From the NCBI GenBank assembly GCA_037957365.1, contig JARHVA010000223.1:2847501-2911500 (forward strand): a DNA stretch of 64,000 nucleotides, read 5' to 3'. A model generated the notes under the pieces. It did not search any database and had not been told where the DNA came from. It saw nothing but the letters and a program-made list of their open reading frames with translations. Made by a program: the position numbers and the translations under genes. Origin of the DNA: Torreya grandis. Its lineage: Eukaryota; Streptophyta; Pinopsida; Cupressales; Taxaceae. Position 1 is the stretch's first letter. Each line of letters starts with the position of its first letter. This document shows, piece by piece, positions 26,791 through 36,699 of this stretch.

Positions 26791-26802
26791 TAGGGGGGAG
26801 AT
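26791..26802 (+). other. polypurine tract
   Basis: The run taggggggagat sits immediately before the tgttag start of the 3' LTR. Confidence 0.8.
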
Positions 26803-27185
26803 TGTTAGTAATTATTCCACACATGGGTGCATAGGTGTTCCACATTAGATTATTAGTTAATTAGGGTGTGTGGAAAAATAATAAGTGAAATAAATAATGC
26901 ATAATGTAAGTGATTATTATGTTAGTAATAATCAAATTAGAATCAGAATTTTTAGGATTGTTTAGAGATATTAGGAGAGAAATTTTAGAAGATAGGACCA
27001 TGAGAGATTTAGGGGATAAAATGAGAGATTGTGGGAGATAAGAAGATGAGATTTAACTCCCTAATTCTAGGAGATCAATTTTCTATATATTGTACTTTAT
27101 CTTATTAACTAGAATTTTAATTTGAATTTATTTGCGCACTATACATTAGGGTTTTTATTTTTCCATATATGGGTTAAAACTTACA
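26803..27185 (+). repeat. 3' LTR of the plus-strand copia-type element
   Basis: Aligned partner of 14840-15260. It keeps the short ancestral tatatat. Confidence 0.9.
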
Positions 27186-27822
27186 TCATATTTATCCTTC
27201 TCATTAACAAATGATGAGTGAATTGTAAAGAGGCTCCCTAATTATCACTCATCATACTTTAATGATAATGATGAATATTTTGTATAATCCCAAAATTACA
27301 TTATTCATGAAAAAACCACATGAAAAATCCAATGAAATATGCTAAAAAGATGTTTTGGAATAATTTTCACAAAATACAAAAATCATAAACTTGGGTAAGA
27401 TAGTTAACTATTCCTTGAAACTCATCTACAATACATCATGTAAACCCTTACACCTTAAAGTATATATATAAACTCCAAATATCAATTATTTTATCATGTA
27501 AGCACCTAATAACCATATATCATACCATTATGTATTCATATAATAAAAATAGAGATTTAACCATGATGTAATCTAGTTGTGTATCTAAACTTCATCAAAA
27601 TTTCTTGCAATATTATCATGCATTGATATGTTTAAAGCTAAACTAAATAATGTTTTCACATTTCAAGTCTGTAAGTTTAACATAAAATCCATTAAAACAT
27701 AAATAACACTATGCAATCAATCTCAAACTATGGACTTCTCATTGTATATTAATAAGAGAATGAACATCCCAAAAATACCCAAAATTGTATTCCTCAATGA
27801 CATTAAAGGAAATGATGGTTAT
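27186..27822. other. no gene seen
   Basis: AT-rich sequence between an LTR and the start of dispersed repeat copy B. It may be part of the same older element as copy B, but copy A begins at the window edge so no comparison is possible. Confidence 0.3.
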
Positions 27823-27945
27823 AGTAAAACTATTACAATCAATTATTTAAATAATATTTAAATTTGTTTCTTCCCTTTACTTATATATATTTAACTTATA
27901 TCTAGTATTTTTCTAATACCATAGTTATAGCCTCTAATTTCACTT

Positions 27946-28459
27946 GGTATGTTCCTCCTAATGGATGGATCAAAGGGAACTTTGATGGAGCAGCTAAGGG
28001 AAATCCAGGAAGAGCAGGATGTGGAGGGGTCTTGAGAGATCATGTGGGAAATGTAATTGATGCTATCGCTGTCCCAATTGGTAATTTGAATAGCCATATT
28101 GATGAAGCTACTGCAGCCCTCTAGACTGTTAAATTAGCTATTGATTTGGGCTATTCCAAATTATGGTTAGAAGGTGATTCTTTGAATATTATTAACACCC
28201 TAAATAATAAAAATTCAATCTCAGGTCTATTGAGGCTACAGTTATGGAAATCAAAGCCTTAATTCAAAAATTTAAAAAAGTGGCCATATCCCATACATCT
28301 CGAGAGGCCAATGGGGTCATTGACTGGATAGCCAATCATGTTGTTCAAATGGGGCATAAGGTGAGGTGGCTTGATGAATTAAATAATCATGTTGATCTTA
28401 AAGTGCTTATTAATTATGATGCCATTCATTCCAAAGTGGGAAAGATTTGCTTGAATTAG
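27946..28459 (+). pseudogene. LINE ORF2 C-terminus: RNase H domain
   Basis: The frame from 27945 reads WYVPPNGWIKGNFDGAAKGN, GGVLRDHVGNVIDAI, then IDEATAAL, LEGDSLNIINTL. After a frameshift between about 28205 and 28240 it continues VAISHTSREANGVIDWIANH. All four acidic active-site positions of plant LINE RNase H (D of NFDG, E of DEATAAL, D of EGDS, D of VIDWIAN) are present. One TAG interrupts near 28121. This resembles plant RNase H-like domain proteins, but its position at the start of a truncated LINE makes a host gene unlikely. The domain normally ends ORF2 of plant L1 elements. Confidence 0.85.
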
Positions 28460-28658
28460 CAATTTAATGATTTGGTGGAGTGGCCTTATAGCTGTCATAT
28501 TACCTTCCCTGAGGAGGTACATTCATGAGAATGTAATGTGGTCATTACATGTGTCATCAAAAAGGTGAATTCTATTTCAAGTAACAAATAACTGAGTCTA
28601 TTTCAAACTTTTTGCCTTCTGTGTTTGGGTGCTTCTAGTTTTTTGTTTACTTTGCAAT

Positions 28659-30045
28659 ATGAGGGGTGAATTGCGGAAGCAAGAGCCCAAAAAATGTGAT
28701 GACTAAAAGGCTAGATAGGACGTATGGAAGATTCTATAGAAAGAGAAGGTGGTTAGTTATCAGGAGCATTTGCATGGCTTTAAACCCCATGTCACTACCG
28801 CCTTCTTTAAAAATTGGGTTGATGACAAAGTTACTCTCCACAGAGTCACTGTGAAGCTTACTGAGGACTTCATTATTGAGGTTACGGGGCTTCCCATGGG
28901 TGGTATTAAGTTCTCAAAATAGACCAGTATCTCCAATGTGGCCTAACAAAAAATTTTGAAGACGGATGCAGAGGAGAAGCAACTGGAAAAGAATGGAGAC
29001 TTCTTTGATGTGGAACAGATAAAAAGAATTTGGTGAGATGTGCTATGTTGTATCTGTGAGTACTTTATCCTTGATGGTAGGAATAAAAAAGTTCACAAAT
29101 TTCATTTTGTTTTTCTCAACCACTTTAGGCATAAGGATAGAATTTCTTTCCCTTTCTATCTGCATTTTTTGTTGCCTCAAAGCTTATATGCCCATAGGAA
29201 GAAGGAGTCTCGCCCCATTTTACATGAAGGTTTGATACTTCTCATAGAGGGTTTTTGTAAAAATAAATCCATAGCTTCAACTCCTTCTGACAAACATAAG
29301 GGTTCTCAGTCCAAAAAGTGTAAGAAGGATGAGAATATTAAAGGGATAGAAAAGGTAAAACCAAAACCCTCTAGTTATCAAAAACAAATTGTAGAAGAGG
29401 ATTTTGAGTCAGAGAGTACTAAAAGATCTGAGAAGGATGTCCTGAAGGAAGAAGAAGGGATGGATGTTGGGGAGTTCAGCTCCAATTTGGATGGATATCT
29501 AAAAACTAAAGGAAAATTTGAGAAAGGGAATGAAGAGGATACAACTGAGGGAAACTCAGAATAGAGTAATTCTAACAATGAGGGTAATCAGACTGTGTCC
29601 AGGGGAGGTGTTAAAGATAAATATATCTTAACTGATGATCCAATTTCTATGAGAGAGGAAGATCACATGATTTTGGCTTCTACTCCTACTATGGAGACTA
29701 GGGGACAAGAAAAGGAGGACCCTGTAAAGCATGAAGACCCTATTGAGACTAGAGAGGAAGAACTGATGGATAGGGAGGAACAAATTGAAAAGGTTGATTC
29801 CCCTCCACATGAGATTGTAGAAGACATTTGTCACTCTCTATAGAGGGAAACCAAGCTTTCCTTCCTGCATTCTACCAAGTTCAAGGCTGACTCTATTCTC
29901 TAAGTTGATTCTTGGATCTATAATGAAATAATGGGGCTGAAGAAGAAAGTGGAAATAATGCAACACAATCAGGATGTTGATCAGATGATAATCAACTACT
30001 TGGAGGTAAAAATGAGAGATATCCCAAAAAAAACTCAAAGATTAT
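28659..30045 (+). pseudogene. LINE ORF3, unknown protein downstream of RNase H
   Basis: One reading phase starting at ATG 28659 runs about 460 codons without a frameshift but with roughly nine stops, several at likely former Trp, Gln or Arg codons. It reads MRGELRKQEPKKCDD at the start, then HGFKPHVTTAFFKNWVDD, KLTEDFIIEVTGLPMGG, EKNGDFFDVEQIKRIW, DVLCCICEYFILDGRNKKVH, KFHFVFLNHFRHKDRISFPF, a Lys-rich stretch (29290-29370), an acidic stretch (29390-29840) and a probable coiled coil (LKKKVEIMQHNQDVDQ near 29950). The N-terminal block is shared with 34920-36492 on the minus strand. I do not recognise a characterised family. The longest clean pieces are 29040-29564 and 29595-29843. Confidence 0.7.
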
Positions 30046-30622
30046 GAACATAATCTTAGAATGCTCATCAAGGAAAGTAGAACAAAGATGGAGTAGGTAA
30101 CATCAAGCATCTGTGCTACTGCAGCTAGCCTTGGTAAAAGAGCAAATGAATAAACAATATCCTTGGAGGGTCCAAGTAAGAGGACAAGGTAGAGTTCGAG
30201 GAAGAAAGCCTTGCAAGCTGCTACTACTTTGGCTGCTAACTCCATCCAGGATACTGCTATGATTGGGAAGGAGGCTATTAAGATGATCATGTAATTGCAA
30301 TAGAAGCCTAGGGTCTTCTTTGTTGGTTTTGTTCCTGTTCAGGTCCTTATTTCTAGTTATTATAACTAGTTCTTATTTTTGGACCTATTTCTTTATTCTT
30401 GGTCTAAAAATTTATTTGAGGTTCTAGGTCCTTGTAAAACTTGGGTACTTTTATTGGACTATGTTTGTGGTTTCAGGTCCCTGTAAAACTTGATTTTGAT
30501 GCTACTCTTCAGTAGGTTTCAGGATTGATTTTCCTGTTGGTGGTTAATTTTTTATCTTTTTTGATTTTATTAAAGGGTTTCGGGGTCCCTTCAAAACCTG
30601 CTTTTATCGTAATCTAAAAAAA
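30046..30622 (+). other. LINE 3' end with imperfect internal repeats
   Basis: After ORF3 come two or three variants of a phrase like tttcaggtccctgtaaaacttg (30320-30600), each about 100 bases apart, then the terminal A-run at 30614-30622. The plus-strand element stops here. Confidence 0.6.
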
Positions 30623-31502
30623 TATATTACTCCATATTAAATCAAATGATCCTCCTTCAAGGCTTTCTCATGTTAATTCATTAAACATCCTATATTTTAT
30701 TAGTATGTTGTGGATCTAAAATTATGTTTGAGTATAACTCCATTAAAATTCTTACTTATTACATTACCACAGCCATCCACTTATTATGACACATGATATG
30801 AAGACATATCTACTTATGGGTAGATATTGAATTATAAATAACTTCATTTTTCATTCAAATATGTCTCTAAGGCACTGCTACTTCCTTCAAAAAAATATCT
30901 TACTCCAAAATAAGATGATATTTAATGTTTCAAGCCTTAAAATAGGACTATTCATAGCCATGGTTTTCCTTTAGCAATTTTTGCACAAACGAGTCTATAT
31001 ATAGTTGAGTGAGCCACCAACAATCTAATGTTTACCAACCCTAGGTTTATTGGTTGTTTTTCAAATTAGCTATATATTTAGGATCTCTAAAACTATTCAA
31101 TATTATTAAAATAATATTACCATTGATAAGATGAAATGCCATTTTAAATTCATAAATGGGTTGATATGAAAATTCCCTTTATGGGCATATTGGTGAGAGT
31201 TTTCTCTCACCCTCAGGTCCATATTGGGTGGAAGGTTCTAAATTTTTCTTTAATAACCCAATAAATCTAAACAATAAGTTAATGTGATCAAACTTATTAT
31301 TTCTAAAATCTTCATTTCCTCAATTTTTTTTTAAAATAATCTAAATGCATAGCCCTAATACTGAAATTGGTATGACACACATTCATCTCAACGAATCATG
31401 ATTTCCAAGATTAGGCCAGACTATTATTCCCTATTTCCAAAAAGTTTTGAGGCTTTCTATAGAAAATAAGGATTTCAATCATAATAACTAAGAACATGAT
31501 TT

Positions 31503-34500
31503 TTTTTAATGCTTTCTAGATTAATTTTAGGTGGAATAGCTTAATTAATTATGGAATATGTTATTCTAAATCAAGCTCATTAAATAATAAAGGTTTATAA
31601 TATTTTGATAAATATACTAAATTTGAGAACATGTTAAATATAAATAAGTACAATGCCAAAAATATTCTAAAAGTATAAATACAAATGAAAAATGAAACTT
31701 ATATTATGCATTGATGGGTAGGTAGATATAACATGCATGAGTGTGGAAGAAGACAATCTAAAGATCTGTCTTGATTCAATTGATTATAAAAATTAACTTT
31801 TTATCAGCTAAGACACTATAGTCAAACTGCATACACTAGCATCAATGTCTATGTCCTAATTTTCATGTTTATGTATGAATCAACACATAAATATTTTTTT
31901 GGAATAATGAGTTGTACCTGTTAAGATTCATTATCATCTTATAGGTTATCATTTCAAATCAAATGCATAGGTTCTCAAGCATAGTATTTAGCTCAAAAAC
32001 CTATGTTCTCTAATTATGTCATGTTAGCTTGTAAAATAGGGGTTAACATGCTCAAGTGAAGTCAAGATAACCTCAAATAATACTTTGTCAATGATTACTA
32101 CCTACATAGCCATTTATTCTAAAGATGGCTTCAGACTGATGTATTTCTCCCCCTTATGTGGGTTTATGTGTGAGCAATTGTGTAATATGTTATATGCAAA
32201 TGCATCTAGTGATCTATATTTTAACTTGAAAAATATTTATTATGGGTTTCTCTTTAAATGCTTTATACTTATAAGAAGACTAATCCTATGATTGATTTTG
32301 AGATAGGGAAGAATAGGTAATATAACTCAGTTGTGAAAATAATTTTTAGTAGTGTAATGTGGGCTTGAGATGTGTTTTCTTAGATTATTTTATTTGGATA
32401 ATGAATGACCCTTAATTTGTATTTACACCACACCTTTTAAAATAATCTCATGATAGGGTTAATAAATATAAATAGTTTGACCCATACATATTAAGATATT
32501 TTTAATTTGATCATTTGGAAATTAGAGACATTAGTGTTAAATTTGGGATACTAGTGTCAACGCTAATATCCTAAAGGGTAAAAATTTATTGAGGATATGG
32601 AATTATATATGAAAGATGGAAATTAATTTTTATGTATATTGTAGGTTAAATGTGTTTTGTGTCATCAAAATTTTAGGGGCACACTATAAGATAAGTAATT
32701 AAACATAGTGAGATGGTGAAGATGAGTTTTTTGGCAACGAGAAGGCTATAAACAGAAGGGTTAACCATGATTTGTATTTATCAAGTATAAAATACTATTA
32801 TATAATATAAAATCATATTTTAATATCTATATCTTCCCTCCCTTTAATATAGTAATGCATAAGGATGAAATTATGAGGTTAAATAAAATGTTTGCCTTCG
32901 GTGTGTACAACACACCTTACTTTTTCTTGAACCCTATTTGAATTATTTTTGTGCATTACTTAAAGCCAAGAACATGTTACAGTGTAATTAGTGTATATAA
33001 TCTAAAAATTTGAATAATTCAAATGATTAAAATTAAAGAGAGAAATAAAGGAATACATGTTTGTCAATGAAACCATGTTTCCCTTTTAGTACTTTGTTTT
33101 GGTGAGGATGTTTCCTTGTTGAAGCATTGGAGAAAGAGGTTTACAACTAAATCTTGGATATTTGAAGGGGGAAATTAGAGGGTGATCATGACTCTAATCT
33201 AGAGAAATGTCAAATTATTCCAAGACCATTAAAATCACTAAATCTCAATTATAAAACTCAAGTGTAAATATAATATAGCCAATCTAGCCCAAGTCAAGGG
33301 GTGTAACCATATCATCCTAAAAATATAAGTAGTGCCAAGGTCATTGAGGACACTCAAGATCAATCACACTACTCAAAGGATTCAATTTCCATAGATAAGT
33401 AAAATATCAATTGGTTCACCTTGTAAAGGTTGATGCATCAATGTGTGATGAGAAATGAATGAACTATGTTCATTCCCCCTCATAAAATGTGTTGTAAATG
33501 GTGTATAATCTAAATATGTATCTATGATTTGGTGCACTTTCATGGAATATGCACCTATAATGTGTCTCGAGTTGAATTATTTGTCAAAATGTAACATTTG
33601 CTTTGTAAATTGTCTATAAATCTATCTCAAATCTGAAAATTCTATCCCAAATCTTTGAAAATCAATGTCAAATACATGACATTCTATCCCAAGTGTATAT
33701 CTAAATCATGTTATTTGTATCATTTTTTTCCAATTATGTCAATTATGTGTGTAGACTCATGTCTCTATAACATTACTTCACTAATATTCCCCTATTTTTA
33801 GGTGAGGGGAATTTAACCTAGTAGTCCCCTTATCTCAAAAGGATAAGATAACCATGTCATAAATGTATCAATCATGTAGTAATCAAGTATATAATGGTAT
33901 CATGTATAAGTATATATATCAATGTGGCTAGCAATATCTAATCACAACAAGACCTAATATGCATGATATGGATCATGGTCACATCTAGGAGTAATAAGAA
34001 AAATCTTAGTGACCAATAAATCACACACATAAGAGCACTTAATGCCACATAAAAGGGGTCTAAGGAGAATACAAATAAGGGGCATGTTCAAATGAAGAAC
34101 ACTTAAGGGGAGAACATGTTTAAATGTTTGCATAGAAAAGAAATAACGCTCAAGGGCATTATGTCCAACAAATAAGGAATGTGTTCAAATATTACACAAT
34201 TAAAACAAAGTATCAAATAAGAAGTACACTCACCTAATCCATGTGATAAGATGAATAATGGAAAGATATAAGAAACCAACATAACATATCATACTAGTTT
34301 TTGTATGCATTTGTTAACAAAATGTAATGTAGCATAACATATCTATCATAGTGTGTAAGATTTAAGTATGACATAAAAATGTATAAGCATTAGTATGTAA
34401 ACTCAAAATGATAATGTAAACTGATCATAAAATAATGTAACATGTATCAATCATGATGGATGAAGCATATGCCCCCAACATAGTGTGTCATGTGGGTGAA

Positions 34501-34731
34501 GGAAATGTTTTAACATATGTGTGCTCATGTATCATGTATCTAGTGTATTCATGTATCACACTCAATTACCTACAAAAAATTTGTTTGTATATAAATGAAA
34601 TGATATTATATCTACTAACATAAATTAAACAAAATATATATAGAAGCTAGTAAAACTGTGAATGTTAAATATTTTAGTTTTTTTGCTTTATTTTAATGTT
34701 TTTGTATTTTCTTGTTATATTTTAAAAGTAA
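31503..34731. other. non-coding repeat DNA, LTR-element-like
   Basis: No coding domain is visible. Several stretches have the texture of the non-autonomous LTR element at 4903-11801: the recurring acatgttcaaatg motif at 34080-34190, and the phrase gaagctagtaaaactgtg near 34640 against gaagctagaatatgtag near 8511. A diverged relative or the same family is likely, but I could not place LTRs. Confidence 0.35.
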
Positions 34732-34747
34732 AATTTACATAAGTGAA
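34732..34747. repeat. LINE target-site duplication, left copy
   Basis: aatttacataagtgaa; the partner is at 41251-41266 with two mismatches. Confidence 0.8.
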
Positions 34748-34919
34748 TTTTTTTTATTAAGGTTAAAGGTAGGATTTTTTTGAACTAGGGTCCCAAACCT
34801 TAGGAGAAGTACAAACACAAAAGAAAAAATAGGCTAACCAAGCCTAGAAATTAAAATAAGACCAACCCTATCCAGAAACATCTAAAAAACAACCTAGAAA
34901 CAACCACAAAATAACTAAA

Positions 34920-36492
34920 TAACTAATTTGAATCCAAGCTACAAGACACATCCTCCCAGTATACTTTCATCTTCTTGAGGTTCATAGATGTTTGTAGCAA
35001 TAAATATTCATGATCCACATCATCTCGAGATCCATTGATTTGTCCCTTCTTGCCCTTCCCTTTGCCTATAAAATTGGGCTCAAACAGCTTTCTAATATGA
35101 GCCCATAGGTTTTTAAGGTTCTTAACTCCATAAATTTTAGATTTACTATAATTAACTAAAAATCTAATTTTATTATGAAGGTTTTCATTAACTTGTTCTA
35201 ACATCTCCACTTTGAAAGCTAGACCTTGAATCTAGTTATCTTCCTCCCTAGTTGACAAGGTTTGGTTCATCCTTGTATTTTACTAATGTATCACATTCAC
35301 CTTTCCCTATAGCTCTATGATCTCATCCATAAACCACCTCATGATATCTTTTTAGAGGTTAATTTATTCCATAATTTTGTTTGAGCTCTCTTTACCTTTA
35401 GTAATGTAACCAAGTTGTTGAAAATCTCATTTTTATCTTTCTATTTTAGGGAAGTCTCCCCTTTCTCTCGGTGGGTATCCATAAGCTCCCCAAACCCCTT
35501 CTCCTTCTCTACAATACTCAATTCCAATTCAGGTTTGCTTCCATACTCCACTTCCTTCCTATACTCTCTTGTCTCCTCACTCTCCTTTTCCACATCAATG
35601 ATAGTCTCCACTCCCCTATTGTTATGAAAATATTGAGGACCCTATTTCCCCTATTTCCATTGATTGGGCCCTATATATTTCAAATCATTTTGGATTATTT
35701 TATTTATATTATCCTAATATTTTTTCATATTTTAAACCTCCTTCACACTAACATTTTCAACATAATTTTTATTGTTCCTTGGTACCTTACTCAAGCTCCC
35801 TAGATACTTTATCCACATTTTTTATTTTTTTAATATACATAAGCCTCTCCTTGAGATTTTCCTTCAAGGTATATGGGATATCAGGCATGATTTGATTCAT
35901 GCCTTTGAAATACTTTAAAATAAGGTATATTACTCCCTTGTGTCTAGGAGTAGAGTAATTTCCATGCTTAAATTTCAGAATTGACCCCTATATAAATTTC
36001 AAGATCAAAAAGAGAGACTAAAAGGCACACCATGCCTAAAGTAGTTTAACATTTTAAACAAAGACCATCTCACAACATTGTACTTGCCTTCCAAAGTGAT
36101 GTATGCATTAAGTGGAATGCAACCTCTGTAAATGGCCTAGGTAAGGATTCCCTATCAAAAGCATTGTGTAGTTACTCTAATTATTCACATTCCTTTAGAA
36201 AAGCCTCTTTATTAGGTTTGAAATCTCTCAACGTATAATAGCTCTCCATTTCCTCAATCACTAGTCTAATCACATGGGAGATGAGTTCCTCATTAATGAC
36301 TAAAGTTAATCCATTAATGGTCACTGATCTATCCTCATATGCCTTTATGAAGAAGATATAGAAATGTCTATCAAAGCCTTCTATCTTTTCCATAAAACCT
36401 ATAAAGCCATCAACTTGTATAGCTGCCTATACTCTTTCATTTTTCTTGACTTCTAATTGTAGTTTTAATTCAATTTTATTTGGCAAACCCAT
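34920..36492 (-). pseudogene. LINE ORF3, unknown protein downstream of RNase H
   Basis: From an ATG at 36492 (minus) the frame reads MGLPNKIELKLQLEVKKNER, a stop, then MEKIEGFDRHFYIFFIKAYE, DRSVTINGLTLVINEELISH. This aligns with ORF3 of the truncated LINE (GF..H....F.K...D..VT...T....E..I). The ORF degrades into other frames downstream; the last open piece, 35210-34923, reads VNENLHNKIRFLVNYSKSKI and GKGKGKKGQINGSRDD, a possible coiled coil and basic patch. It sits about 300 bases after the RNase H end, as in the other copy. The function is unknown. Confidence 0.65.
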
Positions 36493-36699
36493 TTTGTTTC
36501 TCTCACCACCACTACAACTAACTCTACTATTTAAATTCACCCAATTGAAATAAAATGAACTATAGTCATAATTTATGTTTTGGCCTCCTTCAAACCCCTA
36601 AAATTCTCATCAAAATAAATGAGTCCCTGACTCACCTTAAAACCAACCAATATAGCTCTAGACATTTGAGGGTTCACTCATGTGCATAGAATTAACAAC

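Larger units (their letters stand above)
25796..26802 (+). other. right interior of the plus-strand copia-type element
   Basis: This resumes the older element after the nested one. It is AT-rich without recognisable pol. It ends with a GT/G-rich tract (26699-26743) and the purine tract before the 3' LTR. Confidence 0.45.
14840..27185 (+). mobile_element. old copia-type LTR element, host of a second LTR element
   Basis: LTRs at 14840-15260 and 26803-27185 begin tgttag and end ttgca/ttaca. The flanking pentamers are tcatt (14835-14839) and tcata (27186-27190), a four-in-five duplication. A primer site tggtattagag (15263-15273), one base off the initiator-Met primer site, follows the left LTR, and a purine tract taggggggagat (26791-26802) precedes the right one, so it runs on the plus strand. 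Its own interior (15261-16151 and 25796-26802) has no recognisable gag or pol. A minus-strand element, 16152-25795, sits inside it. The order of events is therefore explicit: this element landed first. Confidence 0.85.
27946..30622 (+). mobile_element. 5'-truncated L1-type LINE (RNase H end, ORF3, 3' tail)
   Basis: The insertion starts inside the RNase H domain and ends in ctaaaaaaat, i.e. a 5'-truncated copy with an A-tail, typical of target-primed reverse transcription. It matches the 3' part of the minus-strand LINE at 34748-41250 in order: RNase H, a gap of 200-300 bases, ORF3, then a 3' end with gggtttcggggtcccttcaa, comparable with ggtttgggaccctagttcaa in the other. I see no target duplication; about three bases of target may be missing. 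Confidence 0.8.
27823..31502. repeat. dispersed repeat, copy B, interrupted by a LINE
   Basis: 27823-27945 and 30628-31502 align to copy A (1-1002) in order and orientation; 27946-30622 has no counterpart there. The join in copy A is ttcactt-tta-atattaatcc; in copy B the left side stops at ttcactt and the right side resumes at atattactcc after an A-run. Homology ends at about acatgatt (31500). Confidence 0.75.

Noticed and set aside
27945..28459. Host RNase H-like gene
   Set aside because: It is frameshifted, has a stop, begins exactly at the insertion boundary, and is followed by the same ORF3 and 3' end as the complete LINE, so it is a truncated LINE.
29378..30300. Minus-strand Ser/Leu-rich frames opposite ORF3
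   Set aside because: Shadows of the acidic/basic plus-strand ORF3; no domain resemblance.
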